Source of the DNA: Streptomyces sp. NBC_01446
GTDB lineage: Bacteria > Actinomycetota > Actinomycetes > Streptomycetales > Streptomycetaceae
Length of the DNA: 64,000 nt
Assembly (NCBI RefSeq): GCF_026340095.1
Contig: NZ_JAPEPO010000003.1
Coordinates: forward strand, 434,001 to 498,000
Direction of reading: 5' to 3'
Each line of letters begins with the position of its first letter. The stretch's first letter is position 1. Shown one piece after another: positions 51,677 through 60,337 of this stretch. The notes below the pieces were generated by a model that saw nothing but the letters and a program-made list of their open reading frames with translations, did no database searches and was not told the DNA's origin. The translations under genes and the position numbers were made by a program.

Positions 51677-52219
51677 TCAGATTCCCAGGGCACCCGCGAG
51701 GATCACGCATACGACACCCCCCACTGCGCAGAAGTCAGCTATCCAAGAGGTCGTGAACTTCTTCTCCACCAGGCCCTGTTGTGTGCTCGTGCGCCTTGTC
51801 TTTACCCGCTTCTCGATGCGGTCAGCGGCGCGCTCCGTGGATCCCACGACGTAGTCGGTGATCGACCCGCCGAATGCAGTGGAGCAGATCTCGTCCCCTG
51901 TCCATGTGACCAGGTTCAGCGTTCCTCCATTGCCGCCCCGTACCTCCCCGATCGCTGTGTACGGCACTTGGTAAGTGATCAACGGGTTGACCACCGTCAC
52001 GCCGGACGAGCCCAGCACGATGCGTGAGCCAAAAAGACGTCGGCAGAACGCGATGGTGAAGAAACAAGCGGCCACGCCCGACGCCGGCCCACCGTCGGGG
52101 ATGTAGGTGAGACTGATGATCAGGCCGACCGCCACCAAGCCGAAACCCACCGTCGTCACCCACGACAGAACCCTGGAGGAGGTCCTGCGCAGAACCTCCT
52201 TCCTCTGGCGCGTCGGCAC
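51677..52219 (-). CDS. PH-domain-like membrane protein
   Basis: About 180 residues from GTG 52219 (VPTRQRKEVLRR), with GGGAAGGGAAG upstream; the frame is open to 52444 but that part has poor composition. Membrane segments: VTTVGFGLVAVGLIISL, GVAACFFTIAFCRRLF and, at the C-terminus, FCAVGGVVCVILAGALGI. A PH-like domain lies between (IVLGSSGVTVVNPLITYQVP, YTAIGEVRG). Function unknown; the same general design as 45462-45884. Confidence 0.65.
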   Translation of the reverse strand: MPTRQRKEVLRRTSSRVLSWVTTVGFGLVAVGLIISLTYIPDGGPASGVAACFFTIAFCRRLFGSRIVLGSSGVTVVNPLITYQVPYTAIGEVRGGNGGTLNLVTWTGDEICSTAFGGSITDYVVGSTERAADRIEKRVKTRRTSTQQGLVEKKFTTSWIADFCAVGGVVCVILAGALGI

Positions 52220-52440
52220 GGTGCGCTTCCCTTCCCAACCACAGTGCTCACCACGGAACCCGGCCCTCGGGCAGTACTCCTGCTCCTCAATGGCGGCTTG
52301 GGCAGTGCCACCGCGAAGTCCTGACCGTCCCGGCAATACCGGGCGTCGGCAGAGTATTCCAGCCGCCACTGACAACGACGTCTGTTCACCGCGGACCGGC
52401 AAGCGCACGACGCCGGCGTGGTGGATAACCGCTCCGCACA

Positions 52441-52575
52441 TCAAGTAGCCAACAGCTTGGCAAAGAAGTCAGTGAGGAGAGGCCGGGCCACTTCGTGCTT
52501 TTCCAACTCTGAGACCGCGTTGGAGATCTGACCCGCCCAGGCCGTGTCGACACGGCTGCCGTGCTGAACGTTGAC
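52441..52575 (-). pseudogene. Short hypothetical remnant
   Basis: A minus frame reads VDTAWAGQISNAVSELEKHE and VARPLLTDFFAKLLAT, then stop. Start and N-terminus are missing. It resembles the tail of a helical DNA-associated protein but cannot be named. Confidence 0.3.
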
Positions 52576-52597
52576 CGAGGGCTCGGGAGGTCACAAG

Positions 52598-53101
52598 TCA
52601 GCTGAAGCCAAGCTCGGTGAAGGCACAACCCCCGCGTTCGACATAGGGCAATGCCTGCCGGGATACGAGCCTCGGGGTCTGCCGGAAGTACTGACGGAAG
52701 CCGGAGGACCGGAACTTCAACTCGAACGCGTGGCCTTCGATGTGCCAGAGCGGGCAGTGCGAAAAGTTCGGGCGGGCATCGTCCGGCACCAGCCGGTGCA
52801 CTCTGTCGACCTCCAAGTCCAGAGCCAGACCCTTGAAGTCGAGGTCGCCCTGAAGGTCGAAGACGTCTTCGAAGACGAGGGTCGCCGGAGAGACCCAGAA
52901 CGAAAAGTGTGTTGCGGGCGGGACCGGGTGAACCCAGCGGACGATGTAGTCGAGGTCAAGGAGAAGACGCGGCAGGATGTCATTGGTCGGCTGCACGGAC
53001 AAGCCGTGGATGGTGGCGTCATGCCACCCCATCGACTCGAAGTCCGCGTCGCTCCAGGTGCTCTTGAAGAGACCTGATTCCTCGTGTCTACCGTTGCCCA
53101 T
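52598..53101 (-). CDS. Hypothetical protein with immunity-protein-like beta pattern
   Basis: 167 residues from ATG 53101 (MGNGRHEESG); upstream in-frame starts to 53224 exist. FESMGWHDATIHGLSV, LPRLLLDLDYIVRWVHPVPP, HFSFWVSPATLVFEDVFDL, HIEGHAFELKFRSSGFRQYF. The WHDA start and alternating beta strands occur in uncharacterised proteins often placed among contact-dependent or polymorphic toxin immunity proteins; this is only a resemblance. It is divergent from a short gene at 53142. Confidence 0.6.
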   Translation of the reverse strand: MGNGRHEESGLFKSTWSDADFESMGWHDATIHGLSVQPTNDILPRLLLDLDYIVRWVHPVPPATHFSFWVSPATLVFEDVFDLQGDLDFKGLALDLEVDRVHRLVPDDARPNFSHCPLWHIEGHAFELKFRSSGFRQYFRQTPRLVSRQALPYVERGGCAFTELGFS

Positions 53102-53141
53102 ATCCGAATCCAACCAGACCAATTCGCGCGCTGATCCGCCC

Positions 53142-53330
53142 ATGGCACGCGACTTCGACGATGAAGCGATCCGCCGAAAGTGGGCCGCAGAAGACCTGAT
53201 CAACGCCCGGAAGCGGGACGCCAAGGAACGGACCTACGTGGTGACCATCAACCTCGTCATCGACGCGCAGGAGAAGCTTGCCCAGCGCAGACGGCTGGAC
53301 CGTATCTGGCGCGCCGGGTGGGCTGGTGAG
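53142..53330 (+). CDS. Small charged hypothetical protein, 3' end uncertain
   Basis: ATG 53142 opens MARDFDDEAIRRKWAAEDLI, NARKRDAKERTYVVTINLVI and QEKLAQRRRLDRIWRAGW with good codon use, then composition degrades over the antisense of the next gene. Highly charged and helical. It could be a truncated gene. Confidence 0.4.
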
Positions 53331-53347
53331 CTGTCTGTTCCTTTTCC

Positions 53348-53533
53348 TCAGCGGCCGTCGCACGGGTCGTCGTCTGCAGATACCGGCTTGGTGTCGGCCG
53401 CCAGACAGGAGGAGTACACCCGCGGCTGCGTGGGCTGCGGCTTCGGTTCCGACGTGGCGCCCACGGCAATGATCGCCCCGACACCGACGAAGGTCAGCGC
53501 TGCCATCGCGGCGAGCCAGGTACCCCGGCTCAC
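53348..53533 (-). CDS. Small secreted or membrane-anchored protein (61 aa)
   Basis: ATG 53533 overlaps the stop of the preceding gene by four bases (ATGA). N-terminal signal-like segment TWLAAMAALTFVGVGAIIAV, then a short Pro/Thr-rich region with two Cys (SSCLAADTKP, DDPCDGR). Same layout as its neighbour, so the pair is probably translationally coupled and exported. Function unknown. Confidence 0.6.
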   Translation of the reverse strand: MSRGTWLAAMAALTFVGVGAIIAVGATSEPKPQPTQPRVYSSCLAADTKPVSADDDPCDGR

Positions 53534-53823
53534 TGATCGCCACGGAAGTGGTTGCGGAGATCGTCACGGCAGTCGTCCTCGGCGCCGACCTGAACTCGCG
53601 AGAAGACCAGCACTCCGTCTCCCTTGCCTTCCTGCTTGGCCTTGGCCAGGTGCGTCTCGATGTCCGCGATGCGCTCGGCGCACTCGGCACTGACGGACTT
53701 CTCAGGCTGCGGGTCCGGTGCCGAAGAGGCGTTCAGATTGGCGGTGGCGGCGAGGCCGGCCGCGCACAGCACCGCCCACGCGGCAACCCACGCGCGGCGG
53801 CTCATCCGTATCAGCTTAGGCAT
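53530..53823 (-). CDS. Small secreted protein (97 aa), first gene of a pair
   Basis: ATG 53823. Basic start RMSRRAWVAAWAVLCAAGLA gives a signal peptide with likely cleavage near ATANLNA. The mature region is acidic-helical (CAERIADIETHLAKAKQEGK) and has two Cys (SAEC, DDCRDDL). It overlaps the next gene by ATGA. Family not recognised. Confidence 0.65.
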   Translation of the reverse strand: MPKLIRMSRRAWVAAWAVLCAAGLAATANLNASSAPDPQPEKSVSAECAERIADIETHLAKAKQEGKGDGVLVFSRVQVGAEDDCRDDLRNHFRGDQ

Positions 53824-53978
53824 CCAGGCATCCTACGAGTGCCGCGGCGGGCTGTCGCCGAATCGCGGCTTCCTCATCGACAAGACCAACGACGGAGCCA
53901 GTTGGCATCGCCGACAAGGGCGATGGTCTCCGACCGATCACGCGACAGCTTTGGCCGGCTGCCGTTCAGCCGTGACCG

Positions 53979-54013
53979 CTCGCCACTCGCCACTCGCCAC
54001 TCGCCACTCGCCG
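53979..54013. repeat. Tandem 7-bp repeat (CTCGCCA)n
   Basis: About five consecutive copies of CTCGCCA in otherwise non-coding sequence. Probably slippage-prone. 53824-54509 has no supported gene. Confidence 0.8.
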
Positions 54014-54509
54014 AAGTCAGCGCCGGCAGTGTCGTCTCCACGTTCCGTCCGCAGCTCGGGGCGTCTCATGGGCAAAACATCAAGGCCATCTCCCAAGTGC
54101 TACCACTCCCGCACGTGACGGCCTCCGACGAACTCAAAGATCTCGGGCACACAATTCGCCCCGACAGATCATGAGCCGCCTGCCTCACCTACGGCCGACA
54201 ACTACGGCCTGCCCGTCTGAACCGCAGGGGGCCGGCCGCCGCGCAGACCTGGCCCGCACCCCCCTGTACGGGACCCACCTGACCGCCTGGCAGGTCCCCC
54301 GGACGCCACGCAGTCACCGCCTGCAGCCGCAACGCGGACACCGTGACGCTGCGCCGCCCACGGCCGCCCAGCGAGTACGGTTCGAGCAGGCCCGGTGCTG
54401 CACCCCCGTCGGCACCGGGCCGCCTGCGCCCGTCGAGGCCGCGCGCCCTGCCGGTTCTCGTCGACGCTCCGGGATGGCGCCGAGCCGCTCCCCTGCGCCG
54501 CCCGCAACC

Positions 54510-54800
54510 CGGGCTAAGGCGACCGGTACATACAGACCGTGACCGTTGTGTCCCGGCGGAGATCGACCCCGACCTGGTAGCGCACCGACCGTCCGCCCAG
54601 ACCTGCCGGCTCGACCAGCCCGGCCGCGACGACGCGTTCGACCAGCCGAGTGGGGTTGGTTGGTGCCGCTCTCGCACACCAGGAGCTGTCCGAGCCCGTT
54701 GAGGCTCAAGATGCCGTGCGTCTGCAGCTAGCGTCGCAGCACCTCGGCCTGCGACCGGGTGATGCTGTGGGGTGTGAGGGCCTGGGTCAGCAGCCGGTTG
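54510..54800 (-). pseudogene. MarR-family regulator pseudogene
   Basis: NRLLTQALTPHSITRSQAEV-LRR, an in-frame TAG, then LQTHGILSLNGLGQLLVCES-GTN and after a frameshift TRLVERVVAAGLVEPAG and GGRSVRYQVG. This is the MarR winged helix with a stop and a shift in the middle. Upstream it joins the IS630 debris. Confidence 0.6.
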
Positions 54801-54884
54801 CCTTCGCCTCGATCACGAAGCTCTTGGGAGTGTCCCGCGCCGGAAGTTCCTGGGTAGTTCCGGCTGGGGCTCGAAGGGCCAACA

Positions 54885-55085
54885 CGCGCGGTCGGCGTCA
54901 GTGAGGCGATGGTGTGGGTGTTGAGGTTGTCCATCACCAGCACCACGGCCTCGGCGTCGGGGTAATCCACGCTCAGCAGCTGTTTGATCTGGCCGGCCCA
55001 GTCGATCCGGGTCCGCTGGGACAGTGCCTGAACTCGACGCCACCCGCGCAGGGGTTCGACCCACACGAAGATTGAGCACGTTCCG
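54885..55085 (-). pseudogene. IS630 transposase central segment, inverted
   Basis: The minus frame reads WRRVQALSQRTRIDWAGQIK, QLLSVDYPDAEAVVLVMDNL and NTHTIASL, the part of an IS630 transposase with the second catalytic Asp. It points away from the C-terminal part that begins at 55088 on the other strand. Confidence 0.75.
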
Positions 55086-55087
55086 CA

Positions 55088-55360
55088 GCGGCCTTCGAAC
55101 CAGAAGAGGCCTTCGCGCTGGCCCAACGCCTCGAGATCCACCACACGCCCAAACACGGGTCATGGCTCAACATCGCCGAGATCGAACTCTCCGCGCTGAC
55201 CCGGCAATGTCTCGACCGCCGGATCAACGACCTCGACATCCTCAACACCGAACTCACAGCCTGGCAGAACGCCACCAACGCCGACCAACGTCAGGTGGAC
55301 TGGCAGTTCACCACCCACGACGCACGCATCAAACTACGTCACCTTTATCCCAAAAATTAG
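55088..55360 (+). pseudogene. IS630 transposase C-terminal segment
   Basis: FEPEEAFALAQRLEIHHTPK, HGSWLNIAEIELSALTRQCL (catalytic Glu), NTELTAWQNATNADQRQVDW and FTTHDARIKLRHLYPKN end at a proper stop. It continues the sequence of the inverted 54885-55085 segment, so the gene was broken by an inversion rather than a deletion. Confidence 0.8.
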
Positions 55361-55379
55361 CTACGACGGTCTACTAGGG

Positions 55380-55560
55380 CGGCTCCCTGACGTAGGACTG
55401 CCGCATAAGCGCGGGCTTCGTCAGCCTGTTGTGCGCACTCCGGGCGCCCGTCCTCGACGGCGATACGTTCCAGCAACGCCGCCTTGCGTTCGATGACGGC
55501 CGCGCCTTTGCCTGCTTCAACCTCGAGAGGGCGCGGAGGCTGTACCGGACATCGTCGGCG
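55380..55560 (-). pseudogene. Short helical remnant
   Basis: One minus frame reads AAVIERKAALLERIAVEDGR and PECAQQADEARAYAAVLR. Good helical coding character, no start or end. It is the only content noted in 55376-55673. Confidence 0.25.
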
Positions 55561-55673
55561 AGGACATGCTGCGGCCGGGCGGTCGGGTCCTCGATCGGAA
55601 TACCGCCCGCCGCGGGGCAGATTCGCCCGCCATGCGGCCTCCAGCGATGTCCTCGGATGGTCTCCATCCCCGG

Positions 55674-56297
55674 CTATCCGCGGGCGGAGATGCCACCGGA
55701 ACCGACGCTGACATCGCTCGCGCCTGATCCGACGTTGATGCCACCGGTGCCGGCACTGCTGGTGTTGCCTGCCCCCACGCCGGCAGAGCCGCCGGAGATG
55801 CTCACATGACTGGGGCCGACCGCGTTGGGCTGTGCGGGGACCGTGTGCACGGAGACCCGTGTCGGCCCGGTCCGTACCGACACCTGCGGCGACGTGGTCG
55901 GTGTGGTGACGCGTGGCGCCGTGATGGTGACGCGCATCGGTGTCTTCGGCAGGATGACGTGGACGCGGTTGTTGTCGACGTTGAACCGGTGGGCTCGGCG
56001 GAATTCGACGTGCTTGACGAAGTGGTGCCGGAAGAAGAAGTCGTTGTGCCGGCGGACGTCACACCGCACGATCTTGCGGATGACGATGACTCGGCCGTGG
56101 TCCTTCTTCACGATGATGACGACCGTCCGGTGGCCGAAGCGGCAGAATTCGTGACCCCGCTCGACGACCACGATCACCCGGTGCCCCTTGGGGGCCGGGG
56201 CGGCGGCGGCCGGACCGGCCAGGGCAACACCGGCGGTACCGGCGATGGCGCTCGCCACCACGACGGCGGCACCACGACGAAGGATGGGGGCGCTCAT
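55674..56297 (-). CDS. Secreted basic protein rich in His, Arg and Val
   Basis: 207 residues from ATG 56297 with a strong AAGGAGG. Signal peptide: AVVVASAIAGTAGVALAGPA, cleavage after AAA. The mature N-terminal half (about 35-115) alternates Val/Ile with His/Arg (HRVIVVVERGHEFCRFGHRT, RRHNDFFFRHHFVKHVEFRR) and has two Cys. The second half is Thr/Ser/Pro then Gly/Ser-rich (SSAGTGGINVGSG). No known domain. It could be a metal-binding or cell-wall-associated basic protein; this is inference from composition. Confidence 0.7.
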   Translation of the reverse strand: MSAPILRRGAAVVVASAIAGTAGVALAGPAAAAPAPKGHRVIVVVERGHEFCRFGHRTVVIIVKKDHGRVIVIRKIVRCDVRRHNDFFFRHHFVKHVEFRRAHRFNVDNNRVHVILPKTPMRVTITAPRVTTPTTSPQVSVRTGPTRVSVHTVPAQPNAVGPSHVSISGGSAGVGAGNTSSAGTGGINVGSGASDVSVGSGGISARG

Positions 56298-56613
56298 GGT
56301 TGCGGCCCTCCTTAGTTGAACATCGCTGCAGAGGAATAGGTGTAGCGGAACATGAGACGAAATAGCCGCGTGCTCACCTCAGCCGTCTCGTTACCGAGGG
56401 GATTTTCGTCCCACCGCGCGGCCTTGTGCGGATCGTTCGGCCACTCACCCCACCGTGCAGGGGACTTGGACCGTATCCCGTAATGGGTTTGTCTATGGAT
56501 ATACGCCGCTGCCTCGAAATAAGTTCATGATTTATCCGAAGGAGAAGTGAAGTCGGCCCGGCTTCATGGCTGATCATGAACCGTTTGCCAGCCCCCGTCG
56601 CGTATACCTCACT

Positions 56614-56690
56614 TGACTCCTCCCCCTTGTAAACGAGGGGGATTCCTAGCTCACGTCGCCTGTCCCCCGGCGGGGGTGCAGGTCTTACAC
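56614..56690 (-). mobile_element. Right end and candidate omega RNA of the second tnpB element
   Basis: TGACTCCTCCCCCT (from 56615) leads into hairpin CCCCCT...AGGGGG (56622-56641), and a second hairpin CCCCC-GGC-GGGGG is at 56664-56676. The right end after tnpB is where this family encodes its guide RNA, with the guide lying just outside the element (below 56614). The same end sequence occurs at 28048. Confidence 0.5.
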
Positions 56691-56698
56691 GATCAGCA

Positions 56699-57875
56699 CT
56701 AGCCGGGTTGAAGACCAGCCCGGACCAGCATCACACGGGCGGAGTTCTTGTCTCTCGGCGAGACGGCTCCGCATGCGGTGCAGGCATACGTTCGCATCGA
56801 AAGAGGTAGTGCGTGCTTGGTTCTCGCTCCGCACTGCGCGCAGTCCATCGTGGTGTGCGCGGGGTGTACCAGATGGATGGTCCGGCCGTGCTTCCTGGCC
56901 ATCTCGACAAGCGCCGCCTTGGTGGCGCCGATCGCGGCATCTGCTGCTTTCCTGGCCATGGTCGACTTCGCAAGGAACTTCGGCTTGAAGTCCTCGATGG
57001 CCAAGGCGTCGTGGTCACGGACGACCTTCTTGGCCCACTTGCGGCCCGTGTCCTGCCGCTGGGCCGCGACCTTGCGGTGCAGTTTCGCCCTCTGCCTGTC
57101 GCTTTGCCTCGCGGTATCCCTTCGATCCGGCCTGTCCCTTCGCAGGGCGGCGCCGGGCCATCATCCGCTGATAGCGGGCAAGTTTCTGCGCGGCGCTCCG
57201 CCCGTGCTGGCAATGCGGAAGGTCGTGGTCGTCGGACGTGGTGGTCGCGGTCTCCTTCACGCCCCAGTCGATTCCGATCACGCGACCGGTCGCGGGCAGC
57301 TTCTCGGCCTGTGCGGGGACAACGAACGACGCCCACCAGTGCCCCACCGCATCGCGGTACACGCGCACCGACGAGGGCGGCCCGGGCAGCACGCGCGACC
57401 ACACCGGCCGCACCACGATCTGGCCGGCCAGATGCAGACGGCCGTCCTTGAGACGGAACCCCCGCTTGGTGTACTCGAGGGTGGGCAGCGCTTCCCGCTT
57501 CTTCTTGTACCTCGGCATCCCGGCCCGCTGCCGCACCGGCAACCGCGCCTTGATGTCCTTGAGGGCCTTCGCACGCGACTTACCGAAGTCGCGTATCAGC
57601 TGCTGCTGAGGAACACAGGCACCATCGGCCAGCCACGGCGTACGCGATCGGGCCTCGGTCAGCATCGCCGCAAGCTGGACCGGCCCACACGTCGCCTTCT
57701 CGCCACTCGCCCGGTTGTGCACGTGGACGGCCTTGGACTTGGCGACGCACTCATTCCACACCCAACGCGCCCGGTCCCACTCAGCTTCAAGCGCAGTGCG
57801 GGCCGACACCGACACACGCACACGGTAGGTGTACCGGCAATAGCCGGCCCCCTGCGTGGTCGCATCTGTCGTCAT
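56699..57875 (-). pseudogene. tnpB: TnpB of the second element, frameshifted
   Basis: Starts at ATG 57875. The N-terminal two thirds (ARTALEAEWDRARWVWNECV, VIGIDWGVKETATTTSDDHD) are in one frame. A net 4-bp insertion near 57095-57110, relative to the intact copy at 1-1102, shifts the frame. The C-terminal part resumes as EDFKPKFLAKSTMARKAAD, the zinc ribbon (CAQCG, CTACG) and DKNSARVMLVRAGL with the last Asp. The nuclease is split, while the right end needed for the guide RNA is kept. Confidence 0.88.
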
Positions 57876-57889
57876 GCATCGGAACCTAC

Positions 57890-58050
57890 CTGGAAGGACT
57901 GACAGTTGAGCCCCATTGCTCTGTGCGGTCTCCCTCGCCAGCGGTTTCGATGTACGCCGATCCGCCCTGGCGGCGAATCCGCTTTCCCAGCCCCGCTCAC
58001 GCGGGAGCTCCATTTCCTCCCCCGGCCAAAGCCCGGGGTATCCACGAAGG
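57890..58050 (-). mobile_element. Left end of the second tnpB element
   Basis: Shares with 1117-1283 the string GGACTGACAGTTGAG (near 57896-57910), CCGATCCGCCCTG, and a hairpin CCCCGGCC-AAA-GCCCGGGG at about 58021-58039, then GTATCCACGAAGGAG. The border is estimated from where the two copies diverge. Confidence 0.55.
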
Positions 58051-58204
58051 AGAAACGATGAAGCCGGCTCGTCGGCCCGGGCTGACGCCCAGCGGCCCCA
58101 GCCCAACAGTTCCCGTCGGCGTCTACGTCCCCATCCGAGTCCCACCCGCAGGCGCACCTGCGCGGCGTTGGTCTGCCGTCGGCGGTTCCTGGTCAGGAGA
58201 TCTG

Positions 58205-58622
58205 ATGTCTTCCTGTTCCGCCGCCGCAACGCCGACAAGGGTTGCCGTCTGCTGCGCGCTACTCAGCGCCGTGGTCCACCTCGTCATCGCCCCCGAACAC
58301 CTTGCGGAGACGTTGTACATAGGAATCCTGTTCATTGCCGGCGGCGTGGCCCTGCTCCTCACCGCCGGCGCCCTGGCGCTACGGAACTCCGTAACGGCAT
58401 GGTGGGCCGGCGCTGGTCAGCGCTGGCATGATCCTTGGCTTCGCCCTCTCGCGCACCATCGGGCTGCCCGGCTACCACGAACAGGGCTGGGACCACCCGT
58501 ACGGAGTCTTGTCGATCATCGCTGAAGGCGTGTACCTGGTCGCCTTCTTCGCCTGGTACGGCACTCGGTCGGCGCACGCACCCTCCGCCCCGTTGCGCAG
58601 GAAGGTGCCCGCGGGCAGATGA
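58205..58622 (+). pseudogene. Four-segment membrane protein with a frameshift
   Basis: ATG 58205 with GGAG upstream. First frame: VAVCCALLSAVVHLVIAPEH, ETLYIGILFIAGGVALLLTA, then at about 58410 the frame must shift to continue SAGMILGFALSRTIGLPGYH, DHPYGVLSIIAEGVYLVAFF. A histidine in each half is conserved-looking. It precedes the ECF sigma gene and may have been part of the same locus. Without the shift it would be a 130-140 residue integral membrane protein. Confidence 0.7.
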
Positions 58623-58791
58623 CCGGGCAGATGACAGCGCCGCAGGAACCGAAGGGTGATGTCCGCCTGCGCCGCCAGGGGAGGGACCGCCTCGGCCCGT
58701 GGATGCGGCGGCGGGATCGGGAGAGAATGTGAGGGTGATCTTCCGTGGCCGCCTGGCAATCCGTCAGCCGGGGCGGACCGTATATCCAGGT

Positions 58792-59382
58792 ATGCAGAGG
58801 TTTCGGTTCCCGGTCGGCCGCCTCCCGGACGAGGCTCTGCTGTCCGGGCTGGCAACGGGCGACCCCGAGCTCGCCGCCACCTTCGTGCGGCGGTTCCAGC
58901 ACACCGTCTTCGGCGTCGCCATCGCAGTCCTCGGCGATCCACAGCTCGCCGAGGACGTCTCCCAGCAGACGTTCGAGCGGGCGTGGCGGCACGCGCAGAT
59001 CTACGACTCCCGCCGTGGATCGGTGACGACATGGCTGACGGCCATCGCGCACAACCTCGCCATCGACGTCGCCCGAGCGCGCCGACCGGTGCCCGTGGCC
59101 CCTGAAGACCTCGACACGCTCCTCGACGTCGTGACCGACACCGCTACGCCTGAGCAGCTGGCCCTGGCCGACGAGGCATCGGCGGCCCTGCGTTCCGCCG
59201 TGGCGCGGCTGCCGCGCGAACAGGGCCGGGCTCTGGTGATGGCGGGCATCTACGGGATGACGGGCCAGCAGATCGCCGATGTGGAGCAGATCCCGCTGGG
59301 CACGGCCAAGACACGGATCAGGACCGCCATGGGAAAGCTGCGGTCCACGCTCGTGTCTCCGAAGCGAGGCGACCATGGGTAA
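58792..59382 (+). CDS. ECF-type RNA polymerase sigma factor
   Basis: About 196 residues from ATG 58792; upstream in-frame starts to 58699 are possible. Region 2: FVRRFQHTVFGVAIAVLGDP, QLAEDVSQQTFERAWRHAQI. Region 4: LPREQGRALVMAGIYGMTGQ, QIADVEQIPLGTAKTRIRTA. It overlaps the anti-sigma gene by 8 bp. It directs RNA polymerase to a small regulon, probably including this locus; no obvious ECF promoter copy was identified. Confidence 0.93.
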   Translation: MQRFRFPVGRLPDEALLSGLATGDPELAATFVRRFQHTVFGVAIAVLGDPQLAEDVSQQTFERAWRHAQIYDSRRGSVTTWLTAIAHNLAIDVARARRPVPVAPEDLDTLLDVVTDTATPEQLALADEASAALRSAVARLPREQGRALVMAGIYGMTGQQIADVEQIPLGTAKTRIRTAMGKLRSTLVSPKRGDHG

Positions 59383-60121
59383 TGACGTGACCTGCGAACA
59401 GCTGCGGGAGATCGGCGCCGAGCTGGCTCTGGGCGTCCTCCCGGGCCGCCAGCGGGCCGGGGCAGTGGAGCATCTGGACCGCTGCGCGGACTGCCGGGAG
59501 TACATCGAGCAGCTGACCCTCGTCGGCGACGGTCTGCTCGGTCTGCTGCCGGGCAGCGAGCCGCCGGCCGGGTTCGAAACCCGGGTGGCGCGGCGGCTGC
59601 ACCAGGCGGCGGCACATGACGACCGCAGCCGCCTGCACGGCCGGGGGCTCCTCCCTCGCAAGGGGTTCCGCAGCCGTGCCCGAATGCGGCTCGCGGCCGC
59701 GGCGGCCGCGCTCGCGCTGGCCTTCGGGTTCGGCGGCTGGACCGTCGGCACGGTTCTTTCGAATGAGGCGGCCGCTCCTTCCCGTCCCGCCGAGGTCGGC
59801 GCCGGAATGCTGCATGCGCAGTTGACCACGGTAGGGCACGGCCGGGGGCCGGTCGGCGAGATCTACCTCCACCGCGGGCCGCCGACCTGGGTCTACATGT
59901 CCGTTGACCTCGCGGACGCCGGCAACATGTACGGCGGGAAGATCTCCTGCGTGTTGGTACACAAGGACGGCAGCACCGTACGCGTCGGTACCTTCACCCT
60001 GCACCACGGCTACGGCTACTGGGGAGCCCCGGCCTCCGTGAACCCGACCACGCTCTCCGGCGCCCGCCTGACCTCCGCCGACGGCACGGTGCTCGCCACC
60101 GCACACTTCGGGGCAGGGTAG
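59375..60121 (+). CDS. Membrane anti-sigma factor (zf-HC2/RskA type)
   Basis: 248 residues from ATG 59375, inside the end of the sigma gene. N-terminal anti-sigma domain with H33, C37, C40 (VEHLDRCADC) and C7. One membrane segment at about 105-128 (RLAAAAAALALAFGFGGWTV). The extracytoplasmic RskA-like domain contains GPPTWVYMSVDLADAGNMYG and TFTLHHGYGYWGAPASV. It should hold the sigma factor until an external signal triggers release. After it, 60122-60337 is empty. Confidence 0.92.
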   Translation: MGNDVTCEQLREIGAELALGVLPGRQRAGAVEHLDRCADCREYIEQLTLVGDGLLGLLPGSEPPAGFETRVARRLHQAAAHDDRSRLHGRGLLPRKGFRSRARMRLAAAAAALALAFGFGGWTVGTVLSNEAAAPSRPAEVGAGMLHAQLTTVGHGRGPVGEIYLHRGPPTWVYMSVDLADAGNMYGGKISCVLVHKDGSTVRVGTFTLHHGYGYWGAPASVNPTTLSGARLTSADGTVLATAHFGAG

Positions 60122-60337
60122 CCCTGACTGTCGGTGTCCTGCTCAACACCGCCGACACCGCCGCTGCATCCACCACAGAACGCCGGTGACGACCGCGCCG
60201 CCCGCGGTCGTGGGGATCCCGCGCATGAGGCCGACGCCGGCGGTGCGGACAAGGGAACGCATCCAGCCGGGCCTGAGTGACGGTTTCTCGGACTGGCCCG
60301 TAGGGTCGGCTGTAGTAGCGGCAGGTGACGCCCCCGC

